In this document: positions 7,557-19,566 of the stretch, piece after piece
How positions within the stretch are numbered: the stretch's first letter is position 1
How the letters are laid out: each line of letters starts with the position of its first letter
Origin: Symbiodinium natans
Lineage: Eukaryota > Sar > Dinophyceae > Suessiales > Symbiodiniaceae
DNA length: 59,312 bases
Assembly (NCBI GenBank): GCA_905221605.1
Contig: CAJNDS010002314.1
Span: 428,678-487,989 of the forward strand
Direction of reading: 5' to 3'
The notes under the pieces: generated by a model
What the model saw: only the letters and a program-made list of their open reading frames with translations
What the model was told of the DNA's origin: nothing
Database searches by the model: none
Program-made: the position numbers and the translations under genes

Positions 7557-9413
7557 CTCAACCTGATACGACTGCTGAGTTGTGATGCGCGTTGCGATGA
7601 CTCACTCTACATTCTTACCACACCCTGAACCCTAAACCACCCTCCCTCCCCAAATCCTAGTTCCCAAACCACTGAATCCTCAACCCTAAACCCTAAACCC
7701 TAAACCCTGAACCCTTTAAAGCACCCCACGCGCACGCTTTTCCGAAACGAGCCCGGCAGTGTGGTGTCTTTTTGCCGACCTCGGGTGGGCGTCGGCGCCC
7801 ACCCCGGCAGGCACCGTCTGTGCATCGCGCCTGCGCTAAGGCGAACTTCTCAAGATTCGGTAAGTCCGGTACTCGCTTGCGAGCCCTAGGCAGGACTAGA
7901 GTCTAGGGTTTAGGGTTCAGGGTTTAGGGTTCAGGGTTCAGGGTTTAGGGTTCAGGGTTTAGGGTTTAGGGTTTAGGGTTCAGGGTTTCGGGATTAGGGC
8001 AGGCAGAAAGCGCCCGATTTCGGTGCGGGATCCTACGGCACACCAAGTTCTTGAAGCCATCGAGAGCACCATGCAACATGTATGTCACGGGGTTTAGGGT
8101 TTAGGGTTTAGGGTTTAGGGTTTAGGGTTTAGGGTTTAGGGTTTCGGGTTTAGGGTTTCGGGTTTAGGGTCACTTGCTATTTGCTGAGGGTTTAGGAGCG
8201 TTAGGTTGAGGGTGTTAGGGTGTGTGAGGGCTGCAAGGGGCCAAACGACAACAGCTGGTTTCCCTGAACCCTACACCCAAAACTCTAAACCCTAAAACCG
8301 TAGAACCTAAAGCCTAAACACTAAGACCCCAAAACCCTAGACCCTAAACCCCTAAACAATGAACCTTAAAACACTAAAACCCCCAACCCCCAAAACCCCA
8401 AAATCCGATTGGGTCCAGAAAGGCGATGCGAAATGTTGAGCGCAGGGTTGGGGGTTTAGAGTTTAGGGTTTAGGGTTTAGGGCTTGGGGTTTAGGGTTTA
8501 GGGTTTTGGGTTTAGGGTTTTGGGTTTTGGGTTTTGGGTTGCATACGATGCAACTTTTAAGAGCCAAAAGAGCCCTACGTCGTTTGAGTGTTCGGGGTTT
8601 GGGGTCTAGGGTTTAGGGTTTAGGGTTTGGGCTTTGGGGTGGGGGTGTGGGAAAATCCTTCCTCATTATCTCCATTTGTGCTACGGGGTATGTGGGGTCT
8701 GTTGAACAATTCTTAAAATGCAGATTCAGCGGAGGCAACAGCATATGTAGCGTTCAGAACTTTTAGGGTTTTGGGTTTACGGTTTAGGGTTTGGGTTTGA
8801 GGGTTCAGGGCTTGGGGTTTGATAGTTTAGAGGCTTCTACTTAAATTTGATGTCCCTGTGATGGCAACTTGGCTGACGTTCTGTGACAGCAACCGTGTGT
8901 ATTTGACGCTGCCAGAGACCGTCGCGGGGCTGCAGCGAAGCGACACGAAAGGCAGCTCGGCGGTGAAAGGTTATAGCGGGGTGAGGGGCAAAGGGCTGAT
9001 TGTGGAGGATTTAGAGGGTTTAGGGTTTAGGGTTTAGGGTTTAGGGCTTCGGTTTTAAGGCTTAGGGTTCAGGGCGGGGCCTTTAGCGTTTGCTTAGGCT
9101 AAGCTAGAGACGTTGTTGGCTTAAGGACTTGGGCAGTGGGGGTTTAGCAAACTTTCTAAACAGTTCCTTGTCGTAGGGGTTTGAGGTTTAGGGTTTAGGG
9201 CTTAGGGCTTAACGGTTTAGGGTTTAGGGTTTAGGGAGGGTTATAGATTCTTCGGGGCGGGGGGGGGGGGGGCGGAGAGGGGTGGAGCATTTCTATGTTG
9301 GATCTTTAAACTGAAGGGGCTTCAGGGGTTTAGGGTTTAGTGTTTGGGGTTCAGGGTTTAAGGTATGGGTTTAGGGTGTTGCATCGGTCAGCTGAACGCA
9401 ACAGTGTGAAGAC

Positions 9414-9570
9414 ATGCCCGCCCCAAGACCACCCAAACACTACTCACTGCGAACCAAACCGGGGCCAGCCCAAACCAAGCCGAAGCCATTCAAAATTCAC
9501 ATGCGCCAACCCAAACCAAGCCGAAGCCATTCAAAATTCACATGTGACACATGTATAGGGGATGCGGAAG
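9414..9570 (+). repeat. island with a direct duplication
   Basis: A segment reading CCCAAACCAAGCCGAAGCC plus the following AAAATTCACATG-type sequence occurs twice, about 41 bases apart (near 9468 and 9509). Plus-strand frames of 72 and 103 codons cross it, but I see no domain and do not call a gene. Confidence 0.7.
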
Positions 9571-9761
9571 CCATAGCGGCAGAGGATACCTCCTCAGGTT
9601 GTTGCGCAGGGGACGGCCGAAGGGCCCGGGTCGGGACAGTCTGGGCCGAAGGCCCGTCTCACAGAAAATTCAAGGGCGTGAATAGGCTCCTGGTTTTCGA
9701 CACCCGCCTACCCCAGCAGAGGTGAGAGGGGTGGCGGGCGGGTTTTGGGTTTTGGGTTTTG

Positions 9762-9965
9762 GGTTTAGGGTTTAGGGTTTAGGGTTTAGGGTTTAGGGTT
9801 TAGGGTTTAGGGTTTAGGGTTTAGGGTTTAGGTTTAGGTTTAGGGTTTAGGGTTTAGGGTTTAGGGTTTAGGGTTTAGGGTTTAGGGTTTAGGGTTTAGG
9901 GTTTAGGGTTTAGGGTTTAGGGTTTAGGGTTTAGGGTTTAGGGTTTAGGGTTTAGGGTTTAGGGT
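9762..9965 (+). repeat. TTTAGGG array, about 29 copies
   Basis: One of the longest nearly perfect arrays. Two successive six-base copies (TTTAGG) occur near 9830. It follows a few TTTTGGG variants. Confidence 0.95.
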
Positions 9966-10651
9966 TGATCGGTGGGTTTGGGCTCTTCAAGGTCTCCGTC
10001 TATGTATTGGCTGAGCCTGTTTGCCTGCTCGGGCTTGTGGGTCTTGAGGTTAAGAGCTTTTAGTGCCTTTTTTAGGGCTTATGCAGAGGCCTTTGGGGCT
10101 TCAGGGTGTAGGGCTTAGGGTTTAGGGTTTAAGGTCGGAGCTGCTTGTCCGTCGCAAGATTCAGAGCAACCCGGGCCGTACTTTGTACGGCCACGGGTGC
10201 AGTCGGAACCGAATTGCGCCTGGGCTACGGGGGCGCCAGCGGGGAGGGCTTAGGGCTGAGGGTTGCGGAACTTCCGCGTTAAGGTTTGGGGCATGGGGAA
10301 GAATCCCCCTAAACCCCTGAAGTCCCTAAACCTTCGCAACCCTACATTCGCTAGGTGCCCTAAATGCCCTAGTTCCCCAAATTCCCTCAATTCCCCAAAC
10401 CCTAAACCCTAAACCCTAAACCCCTAATCCCTGATCCCTGATCCCTAATCCCTGATCCCTGATCCCTAAACCCTAAACCCTAAACCCTAAACCCTAAACC
10501 CTAAACCCTAGCTTCCCTCCCCTACTCGCGCCTCCCCAGATCCTGCGCGGCCTGAGGAGCCCCGGCCGGCCCCCGGAGGCGCGGGCTTGGGCGGGGTGCG
10601 GCGGTGACGCCGACTCCCAGCCTGTTTTGTGTAGCTTTCGTGTGTTGATTC

Positions 10652-10812
10652 GGGTTTAGGGTTTAGGGTTTAGGGTTGAGGGTTGAGGGTTTAGGGTTTG
10701 GGGCTTAGGGTTTAGGGTTTAGGGTTTAGGGTTTGGGGTTTGGGGTTTGGGGTAACCCTAAACCCTAAACCCTAAACCCTAAACCCTAAACCCTAAACCC
10801 TAAACCCTAATT
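10652..10812. repeat. G-to-C head-to-head telomere-repeat junction
   Basis: TTTAGGG and TTTGGGG copies run up to about 10753 and switch with no spacer (GGGGTAACCC) to CCCTAAA copies. This orientation is the one expected when two telomere ends are fused; here it is internal. Confidence 0.88.
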
Positions 10813-10861
10813 TAACCCTAATTAAACCCTAAACCCTAAATCCTTTAAACCCTAAATCCCC

Positions 10862-10945
10862 AAATTGGTAGGGTTCCCTTATAATGAGGACCCCAATAAG
10901 GTAACCCCCTAATTTCGGAAACCCTCATTTCGTGAACCCGGACGC
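10862..10945 (-). repeat. dispersed element family B, copy 2 (inverted)
   Basis: The reverse complement reads GGGTTTCCGAAATTAGGGGG, then ACCTTATTGGGGTCCTCATTAT, closely matching 7444-7500. It lies directly beside CCCTAAA repeats. Confidence 0.7.
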
Positions 10946-11485
10946 TCAAAAGCAACGACAGTTCCGCGGACCGCGCGCGTGGCCACGGAAGTACGGTTTA
11001 GGGTTTAGGGTTTAGGGTTTAGGGTTTAGGGTTTAGGGTTTAGGGTTTAGGGTCTAGGGTTTAGGGTTTAGGGTTTAGGGTTGCATTCGCATTGCGCAGC
11101 CGTGCGCGGAACGCGCGCGCCAGCCGAGTTGGTCCCCTCTTGCCCTGCACTCTTGCCCTGCAAGAGGGAGCCCCTGAGTGTTGGCACACTGCTTGGAACA
11201 CTAGGTTTAGGGTTTAGGGCTTAGGGTTTCGGGTTTAGGGTTTAGGGTTTCGGGCTTAGGGTTCCGAAACCGAGCCCTAACCCCACACTCGGGAATCCCG
11301 AAGTCGGGCCCGGCACCACTTCCGGTCGTCGGGATCCTGGCTTTGCTTCGGGGAGCTTTGGGGGGGGGGGGGTTTCGGGTTTAGGGGTTTAGGGTTTTAT
11401 GGTTTAGGGTTTTATGGTTTTAGGGTTTAGGGTTTAGTGGTTTAGGGTTTTATGGTTTAGGGTTTAGGGTTTAGGGTTTAGGGTT

Positions 11486-11660
11486 TAGGGATTGGGGGGG
11501 GGGGGGGGGTGGGGGGGGTGTGAGGTGGGGGGGGGGGGGGGGGGGGGGCCTAAGCCTTTGGAAGAAACCAGAGCTCTGTGTTGAGGGTTCTCGGGGCCAT
11601 GCGCGAAAGAAAGAACGAAAGAGCGCGAGAGAGAGAGAGAGAGAGAGAAAAAAAAAAAAG
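11486..11660 (+). repeat. G-tract followed by a GA microsatellite
   Basis: G runs interrupted by T occupy 11494-11548. A (GA)n run lies near 11626-11648 and an A run at 11649-11660. The 66- and 61-codon frames here are low complexity. Confidence 0.85.
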
Positions 11661-12241
11661 TGAAGAACCAAGTAGGAACCTAAGAAAGAGGGATTTGCTG
11701 TTTACCCCACATAGCTTGTCAAGAGGGTCTGTTGCAAACTCTCTGACAGAACTAGGCCGCTAAACCCAGCGTGCCACACCTCTGGAAGCCCAACTGGTGA
11801 CGATCGCCGCCACCACCTTCGCCAGGACACATCTCGCTACCCTAAGCCCTGAACCCTAAACCCTAAATCCTAAACCCTAAATCCTAAACCCTAAACCCGA
11901 AATCCTAAACCCTAAGCCCCTGGGGTCTTACCCCCAAGCCTCTCTTTACAGGCCGGGGTCCCGCCAGGTTGGTTTAGAGTTTCGGGTTTTGGGCTTTCGG
12001 GTTTAGGGTTTTGGGTTTCGGGTTTAGGGTTTAGAGTTCGGGCTTTGGGGTTTAGAGTTGTTTGGGGTTCACGGTTCAAGGTTCATTCCGAAACCCCGAC
12101 CGTGGGCGGGCTAACCCACCTTTAACCCACCCTAAAGCCAAGACCCGAAACCCCCCAAAACTCTAAATCCTAAACCCCCAAACCCTGATGGTTGAGGAAG
12201 TTCCCCCAAAGCCTCCTTCAGAAGTTTGAAGCTTGCGGGGC

Positions 12242-12344
12242 TCCCCCCCCCCCCCGACCCCCCCCCCCCCCCCCGCCCCCCCCCCCACCCAAAAAAACTA
12301 AGAACAAAACACCTGCACCAAAACCACCCCCTCCCCCCCCCCCC
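12242..12344 (-). repeat. C-tract block
   Basis: Runs of 10-14 Cs are broken by GA, G and A, followed by an A/C-rich stretch and another C run near 12332-12343. On the minus strand this is a G-tract with quadruplex potential. Confidence 0.85.
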
Positions 12345-12721
12345 AAACCCTAAACCCTAAACTCCAAGCCCTAAACCCTAAACCCTAAACAGATTTGCGT
12401 ATCGAAGTGGCCTGAGTCCGCGGGCGCGGACCCCGAGCGCTCCCGAACAAGGCCCTCAGAAAATGTGGGGCTTGGGGGGTTTTAGGATTTGGGGTTTGGG
12501 GTTTGGGGTTTAGGATTTGGGGTTTGGGGTTTAGGGTTTAGGGTTTAGGGTTTGGGGTTTGGGGTTTAGGGTTTAGGGTTTAGGGTTTAGGGTTTAGGGT
12601 TGTTCTCTACGTTGGGGTTCCTTTCTCGCATCCGACATATGTACGGCACCCTTACAAAAGAAGAATCCCAAAACGGGACCCCTAGTTTAGAGAACTACAG
12701 AGTCGGGGGCTTAAGGTTTAT

Positions 12722-12834
12722 TAAGGTTAGGGTTTAGGGTTTAGGGTTTAGGGTTTAGGGTTTAGGGTTTAGGGTTTAAGGTTTAGGGTTTAGGGTTTAG
12801 GGTTTAGGGTTTAGGGTTTAGGGTTTAGGGTTTG
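12722..12834 (+). repeat. TTTAGGG array, about 15 copies
   Basis: Nearly perfect, with one TTTAAGG variant near 12777. It is preceded by an island (12601-12720) with family-B-like fragments such as GGGACCCCTAGTTT. Confidence 0.92.
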
Positions 12835-13035
12835 AGCTTTGGCGGGTTTGGGGTTTCAAGCTGGGCCTCAGGCTTAGGGGAATTCAGGGGTTTGGAGTTT
12901 AGGGTTTAGGGTATAGGGCGTGAGGCTTTGGGCGTAGGTGTTTGGAGTTCAGTGGTGACGGATTCCACAACGTTGAGGGGTAAGTTTAGGCCTTGCCTTT
13001 CATTCGCGGATAGGGATGCACCCCAAAAGGGGGGG

Positions 13036-13138
13036 GGGGGGGGGGGGCGGGTACCTTCTTGGGGTCCTTGGGCTAAGGGGATCCTACTGTTTAGGGGTCT
13101 CTATTGGGGGGTCCCCTATTGTCGTAAACTCCCACATG
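13036..13138 (+). repeat. dispersed element family B, copy 3
   Basis: After a G/C run the words ACCTTCTTGGGGTCCTTGG, GGGGATCCTACTGTTTAGGG and ATTGTCGTAAACTCCCACAT follow the order of copy 1. The initial TTTCCGAAATT part is replaced by the G tract. Confidence 0.65.
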
Positions 13139-15465
13139 TTTCACTGGGGTCTAAGGCCCTGGCGGTGAATCGGAACATGTCCTGCCCAGCGTTCACGGTT
13201 GAGGGCTAGGTTTACAGAGGGCTCGCAGGGTTGCTAGGGTTCATAGGGCTGTTAAGGTTGAGGGCTTTAGGGGTGGAGCCCGGGATCCCGAAGACTATAA
13301 GCTCGTAAAGCCACCTTCGAGCTCGGGGATTAGGGTTTAGGGTTTAGGGTCCAGGGTTTAGGGTTTAGAGTTTCGGGTTTAGGGTTTAGGGTTGAGGGTT
13401 TAGGGTTTAGGATTTAAGGTTTTAGGGTTCCGGGCTTAGGGTTTGGGCTTCTGCGCGCAAGAGAGTCCTCCACTGCTTCGACCTGGGAGTGGGCCAAAAC
13501 TCCAGGTTGCTTAGGGGGCACTAACACCCTCAACCCTAAACCCTAGACCCTAACCCGGAAACCCGAAACCCTAAACCCCGAAACCCGAAACCCGAAACCC
13601 TAAACCCCAAACCCTAAACCCTAAACCCCAGACCAGGGGGCCAAACAATGCCGATCTCTGAGTTTTCCAGCACACGAAAAAGTAGCCAAAGCAAGGTCAC
13701 GCAAAGGTTGGGGTTTGAGGTTTAGGGTTTAGGGTTTAGGGTTTAGGGTTTAGGGTTTAGGGTTAGTGGGTTTAGGGTTTAGGGTTCTAGGGTGGAGGGT
13801 GGCGGGTTTGGTTCTTGGAGTCTGGAGGGTCTGGTGGTTTAGGATTCGGGTTCAGGGCTTAGGGTTTCGGGCTTAGGGTTTAGGGTCGAGGGTTCAGGGT
13901 TTAGGGTTTGGGGTTTGGGTATGAGGGTCAAGGGTCTGGGCTTTAGGGTTTTTGGGGATTAAGGTGTTTTGGTCTAGGGCTGAGGGTTTGGAGTTTACGA
14001 TTGAGGGTGAAGGGTTAAGGCTGTAGGTTCAGGGTTAAGGCTGCAGAGGTCGAGGGTCTGGTCTGGAGAACAAGGGTTTGGCCTCGACGCCCTGCAGAGC
14101 ACATGAGGCTGCAAACCCTAAACCCCAGACCCTAACCCGTAAACCCTAAACCCTAAGCCCTAAACCCTGAACCCTAAACCCTGAACCCTAAACCCTGAAA
14201 CCATGACATGGGGAGAGGGTGAACCCCTGCCCCTCAAACCCAAAACTCCCGAAACGTTGGCACCCTAAAGAATGCCACCGAATCCCTGAAACCCTCAACA
14301 CTTCCAAGCCCGAAGCCCTAAACCCTAATGAACCTCTACCCTAAACCCTAAACGCTAGACGCTACTTCTTGGTGGGGCCCCCACCCCACGGTGTGCGTAG
14401 GCCTGGCTGGAGCAAGGAGTTTCGCGTGGGGAGCGTCGGGCGTAATTGCGTTTTTTTGCCACGCTGCGGCTTAGCTCAAGGTTCGGGATTCGGGGGGAGG
14501 GAGTGTAGGATCGCATGGTGGATGCTAGAGAATCAAGAGCCCAGAACTCCCAGCCAGGGACTCTCAAAATTATGGGGCTCTTTTCGGGCTATACCCTAAG
14601 TATGGGGGTCCGTACCCCCGAGAGGGACCGTCATTTTTGTGAAAGCACCCATATGCCTAAATTGGGACAAATCCGGGGCCTTTACAAACCCCGCGAGACC
14701 GAATTTTGGGGTTTAGGGTTTATAGGGTATAGGGTTTAGGGTTTAGGGTTTAAGGTTTAGGGTTTAGGGTTTAGGGTTTAGGGTTTGGGGGTTGGGGTTT
14801 AGGGCTTAGGGTCTTGGGTTCAGGGTTTAGGGTTTAGGGCTCAGGGAATCATTCAACATACAAACCCGAAATACGGAAGGAGATTACCATACCCCTTAAC
14901 TTCGTTTACGGGCTTGCCCAAGGGGTACGTTGAATATTTGTTAGGTTCCCCCAAGCCCGCCAAAAACCGTATGACCCCTCCACCTCCAAACTGAATAGTC
15001 CATGCGCCCTAAACCCTAAACCCTAAACCCTAAACCCTAAACCCTCATCCCTCATGCTGGGGAGTAAGGCTACTAAACCCAGAGAAACACCCGACAAAAA
15101 CCCTAAACACCTGTTGAAGTTCAAGTTCGAGGTGTAAAACCCGCTCTTTGAGGCTGCAGGTCAACATCTTGTCCTGCTGTCGGGCATGAGCTTGTCGCAA
15201 CCGCCGGACTTTTCTCAACTCACGGTTCCATGAGCTCTCTCCGTAACCTGCATGGCTTGGGCCATCAGCGCGATCTCTGTGCATGGGAAGCCTACACTCT
15301 GACCGCCGGGATGCCTTGAGCATACGGCAGCCCGAAAGTGCAAGTTGAGAGATTGCTGCTGACTGGCGCTTGAAACAAAGAGGCGCTGCAAAACACCCCC
15401 CGTTTCGCAGACCGCAGGGCGAGGCCTGCGAAATCACTTGCAGTGCATCATCAGCTCCCGCCGCC

Positions 15466-16305
15466 CTAGCCACCAGCGCTGGCCTCAGATCTTTCCATCG
15501 AAAGGCCTTCTTGTTCCTCACTATCACTATCGGATCCTATGTAGAACTCGCCGTGCCGTCTTGCGCTACCGTCCCATCCGTCTCCATACATGTTGTAGTA
15601 AAAGCTCTCGAGGAATGGAGATGATGCTTCCGTCAGTGACATCGCGGCTTCCTTCCATGTCCACAGGTTATCACGCAGAGGTTGCACCAGGTACGTCTGA
15701 CCATGTCGGCGGACATCCTGCGTCACAGTCTGAACCCCAGAGCTCCGTACCGAAGGTGCTTCGGCTTGCTTTCGCTTCAGAACGGCTGACTCTTGTGATG
15801 CAGGTGTACCTCGGCAAGCGACTGATTCCGGAGCGATTGCTTGCGTATGTTCATAATCCATCATCTGGAGTGTCCTCCTGCCTCCCCCCGGCACACCTCG
15901 TCCTCGTCCAACATTCAATCTCACGCTGTCTATGTCGCCATTGCCCACCACCCCTGTCTCAGCGTGAGCCACAAGGCTCTTAACCTGTGCGAAGTGTCCA
16001 AATCGAGGAAAACTTGCGCAACCCGCTCCAATAACTAGCTCAGGCCACACGAGGAGAAAGAAGTTGACTATAAACAGATGTAAGTTGTATGTTGCACCAA
16101 GAACAGCAGTATCCCTGCCAACGGGGAACACAATGGAAGCTATCCAAGTACTCCTATACCGCTCCCGACGACGTCTATCGGAAGGATCCCTAGAGTTGCT
16201 ATCTCCAGGGGGTTGGCAGCCTATCCACCGGATGTATCCGCTAGCCGTCCGGCCACACGTTGTACACCAAGCAAGATATCTACCTGAACAGCCACCTATT
16301 CCCAA
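15466..16305 (-). CDS. hypothetical protein, 279 codons, one possible membrane segment
   Basis: The longest frame in the 1.6-kb non-telomeric island. I do not recognise it. It has a hydrophobic stretch near residues 69-95 (LGATYNLHLFIVNFFLLVWP and following), a Gly/Arg-rich patch (VGRGRGVPGGG) near 130-142 and an acidic Ser/Asp/Glu tail (SDSDSEEQEG) near the C-terminus. A second minus frame (15045-15527, 160 codons) overlaps its end in another phase and has a Leu/Arg-rich, helix-like stretch. The two could be exons or a frame-broken gene, but I found no convincing splice sites. Upstream (16345-16600) the word GGATAG recurs on this strand about seven times. It could be a real gene, a pseudogene or a chance frame. 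Confidence 0.3.
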   Translation of the reverse strand: MGIGGCSGRYLAWCTTCGRTASGYIRWIGCQPPGDSNSRDPSDRRRRERYRSTWIASIVFPVGRDTAVLGATYNLHLFIVNFFLLVWPELVIGAGCASFPRFGHFAQVKSLVAHAETGVVGNGDIDSVRLNVGRGRGVPGGGRRTLQMMDYEHTQAIAPESVACRGTPASQESAVLKRKQAEAPSVRSSGVQTVTQDVRRHGQTYLVQPLRDNLWTWKEAAMSLTEASSPFLESFYYNMYGDGWDGSARRHGEFYIGSDSDSEEQEGLSMERSEASAGG

Positions 16306-16344
16306 TATCCTCCGGCCTCCGGCTATGAGTTGTAGAGGAAACAG

Positions 16345-16600
16345 GTAACTATCCCGAAAGTTAGGGTAGTGGATCTATCCCTCGTCACGCTCCGTCCTTT
16401 TAGCTCCTCTTGCCTTCCGGCTACGAGTTGGCTATCCAGATCCGCAACGTACAGGAAAACTATCCACGGGGGCGACAACTGTACAAGACAGGCTGCTACA
16501 AGTCAAAGAAGGGCCCTTCTTGAGCAGCTTACAGCTGCGAATAGGCATGATCATTGATATCTATCCAAACTCGTCCACGAGGAAGTCGTCGTCTATCCCA
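16345..16600 (-). other. cluster of GGATAG words
   Basis: CTATCC on plus (GGATAG on minus) appears near 16347, 16374, 16430, 16457, 16558 and 16592, with further copies at 16139 and 16218 inside the ORF. The irregular spacing of 25-100 bases is unlike a simple tandem repeat. The cluster lies upstream of the 279-codon frame, so it could be regulatory, but that is only inference. Confidence 0.3.
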
Positions 16601-17396
16601 TGCCTGGCCCGAAATTAAATACCCTATTAAACACGCACCCCGGGAAATCTAACTTACCTCTTTGTGCTAAACAACACCAAACCCCCAAACCCTCAACCCT
16701 AATTAAACTAGGGTGGCCCCTAAAACCCTCTGAAAAATATTCCTGTATATGACCCTCCTAAGCCTATTAAGGAAAAATATACATTGAACCAAGGGCCTAC
16801 CGAGTAAAGAAAGGGGACAAGGGCCCCTAAACCCAAAACCCTAGACCCTAAACCCCAAACCCCTAAACCCTAAGCCCTTCTGAAAACCCTCAACCCTAAA
16901 CCCTAAACCCTCAACCCTAAACCCTCAACCCTAAACCCTAAACCCTAAACCCTAAACCCTAAACCCCTAAACCCCTAAACCCTAAAAGAGAGGGGAACAA
17001 GGGCACGACTCCACTTCCGCCACCTGCAGGGAGCGGCGTTCGGACTCTGTCTTCTCCCTCTGCGCCTCAGCTCCGGATGTTCTGCTGTGGAGCGCGGGGG
17101 GGAGGGAGGTTTAGGGTTTAGGGTTTAGGGTTTAGGGTTTAGGGTTTAGGGTTTGGGGTTTAGGGTTTAGAGTTTGGGGTTTGGGGTTTGGGGTTTAGGG
17201 TTTAGGGGTGATGGTTTAAAGTTTGAGGCTTCAACACCTGAACCCTGAACCCAAACTTTTGGTTTGGATTTCGGGCTTTGTGTTCAAGGGCAGGTTCGGG
17301 GTCTGCTCTGGGGTGAGCCAGGGGCTTAAGAATTTTAGGCCTTGGAGTTTAGAGTTTAAGGTTTTGGGCTTTGGGCTGGGGGTTTAGGGTTTAGGG

Positions 17397-17480
17397 TTTG
17401 GGGTTTGGGGTTTGGGGTTTGGGGTCTGGGGTCTGGGGTTTGGGGTTTGGGGTTTGGGGTTTGGGGTTTGGGGTTTGGGA
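17397..17480 (+). repeat. TTTGGGG (T3G4) variant array
   Basis: About twelve seven-base copies in which the telomeric A is replaced by G, with two TCTGGGG copies inside. The block is homogeneous, unlike the scattered single variants elsewhere. Confidence 0.9.
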
Positions 17481-17570
17481 AGTTCTTAGGCCTGTGACTC
17501 AACCTTTCGGGGCCTTTCGATGGGATGCAGCCCACATAGTCACTGGAGAGTCGATGGGCCGTTCTTGCCC

Positions 17571-17703
17571 TAAACCCTAAACCCTAAACCCTAAACCCTA
17601 AACCCTAAACCCTAAACCCTAAACCCTAAACCCTAAACCCTAAACCCTAAACCCTAAACCCTAAACCCTAAACCTAAACCCTAAACCCTGAACCCTGAAC
17701 CCT
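17571..17703 (-). repeat. CCCTAAA array, about 17 copies
   Basis: Nearly perfect, with one six-base copy near 17670 and two CCCTGAA variants at the right end. Confidence 0.95.
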
Positions 17704-18754
17704 TAGGTCGCAAAGCCTTGTCGATACCCTGCCGCCTTTACAAGGTACCTTGAGGTCCTAACCCCAAATCCCAAACCTGTACCTCCAAAGCCCAACCCCC
17801 AAACCCTAAACCCCAAACCCTAAACCCCAAACCCTAAACCCCAAACCCTAAACCCAAACCCGAAACCCCAAACCCAAACCCTAAACCCTACATTCCCAAC
17901 CCTAAGCCCTAGGCACTGCACCCTAGGCTTAGGCTTAGGGACCTCGAGCGCACAATGATAAGGCTGCCACCTCCGCGCGGAGCTCGCCGTGTGCCTGTGT
18001 CATGACCTGCAGGTGTCGGGAGTAGGGTTTAGGGTTTAGGTTTTGGGGCTTAGGTTTGGGGTTTAGGGTTTAGGGTTTCGGGTATATGGGGGGGGGGGGG
18101 GGGGTGTGTGTTTAAGAATAGGCGGTGTAATATTAGGGCGGGGAGTAGAGTAGGGCCCTTGTGCCATTTCTTTAGGGTTTGTGTTTTGGGGTTTCGGGTT
18201 TGGTTCTTTTTTTTGTTGGTTGGGTTTCGGGTTTGGGGTGTGGGGCCTGTAGGGTTTGGGGTTTGGGGTTTAGGGTTTAGGGTTTAGGGTTTAGGGTTTA
18301 GGGCTTAGGGCTTAGGGCTTAGGGCTTAGGGCTAGGGATAGCACCGAGCGACAAAGCCTTGACCCTGAACACCAACAGCTTATCCCGGAGCCTCACGGAC
18401 GTTCTTGGCAAACAAGAGCGGGTCTTGCTTCTCCTCCTCGTGATTGCAGTGCGCTCTTGCTTTGGGTTTAGAGTGTATGAGTTGCAGTTCAGCTAGAGCC
18501 CTAAACCCTAGATCCTAATCCCCCTAAACCCTCCCTAAACCCTAGACCCTGGACCCTAAACCGCAAGAGGTTTGGGCATACTGCTTGGGGGTTATTAGGT
18601 TTGTGGGGTTTGGATTTGTAGAGCCAAGCCTTCGGGTGCTGTATGGCTCAACTGCATGCAGACGACATGCCCACCACAAGGACGGCCAAATTCTACCCAA
18701 ACATATACAAAGTCTCCTCAATCTTTTTGGGGTTGGGGTTTAGGGTTGGAAACG

Positions 18755-18835
18755 CACAGACACACAGAGAGAGACAGAGACAGAGACAGACAGAGACGGA
18801 GACGGAGACGGAGACGGAGACAGAGACAGAGACAG
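18755..18835 (+). repeat. GACAGA / GAGACG microsatellite
   Basis: Six-base purine-rich units (GAGACA, GAGACG) repeat about a dozen times. The frames of 75 and 91 codons crossing here are low complexity. The island 18590-18910 otherwise shows no gene. Confidence 0.88.
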
Positions 18836-19566
18836 CATCCAAGCAATCCAACAACTTCTGTTTTCTTTGAACCCCGAACCACCAAAAATCTCCATAAACC
18901 ATACGCCCCAAGCTCACCAAGAACCCCCTAAACCCTAAACCCTAAACCCTAAACCCTAAACCCTAAACCCTAAACCCCCCTGAGGTCAAGGAGAGCACGC
19001 CAGCCCGGCCTCGGACGGCACGTAGGGCGGCAAAACGCGGATGCGCACCGAGTGCATCATGTGGCCCAGGAATCTCGGTTTCCAGGGTTTAGGGTTTAGG
19101 GTTTAGGGTTTAGGGTTTAGGGTTTAGGGTTTAGGGTTTAGGGTTTAGAGTTGAAGGATTTGAGGGTTTAGGATTTTTGCTTGGAAGGACCGAAGGAGTC
19201 TAAGGGCCACGAAGGGTTTCAAGGGGGAAGTGACATTCGAGTTTCGTCTCAACCTCGGCACGACATGCTCCGATGCCGGTGTTGCTACATCGCCTTTGCT
19301 TTTTTCGAGCTGTGTGATGCACAAGCCAAAACCAGGTCATCTACCAGCGCCATACAGGGCCTATTCCCTGCTAAGGACCAGGGGGATAGGGTTTAGGGTT
19401 TAGGGTTTAGGGTTTACGGTGTAGGGTGTAGGGTTTAGGGGTTTAGGGGTTTAGGGTTTTAGGGTTTAGGGTTTAGGGTTTAGAGGGAACAGCGACTACG
19501 TTGCTGCCCGTGAACCCGAAACAGCCCCAAAGCCCCCCCCCTAAAGCCCTAAAAGCTGAACCTCCT

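Larger units (their letters stand above)
5273..15040. repeat. telomere-repeat mosaic with short islands (region 1)
   Basis: This stretch alternates TTTAGGG-strand and CCCTAAA-strand blocks with islands of about 60-400 bp. Main blocks lie near 5276-5312, 5869-5979, 6220-6240, 7020-7160, 7254-7438, 7680-7710, 7905-7990, 8090-8170, 8455-8540, 9010-9045, 9762-9965, 10395-10510, 10652-10810, 10995-11080, 11460-11490, 12534-12600, 12722-12832, 13706-13765, 14100-14200, 14740-14790 and 15007-15048. Variants with TTCAGGG, TTGAGGG, TTTCGGG, TTTGGGG and CTTAGGG are frequent at block edges. Islands not listed separately (for example 7560-7680, 7716-7900, 8170-8450, 8560-9000, 10010-10390, 11095-11200, 11560-12000, 13440-13700, 14355-14700) show no gene I can support. 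Confidence 0.9.
15049..16680. other. non-telomeric island with unrecognised coding potential
   Basis: About 1.6 kb of complex sequence without telomere repeats, bounded by CCCTAAA repeats on the left and by degenerate repeats from about 16680 on the right. Its composition is balanced and resembles a former gene-bearing segment. Several frames above 150 codons overlap on both strands, so coding direction is uncertain. Confidence 0.6.
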
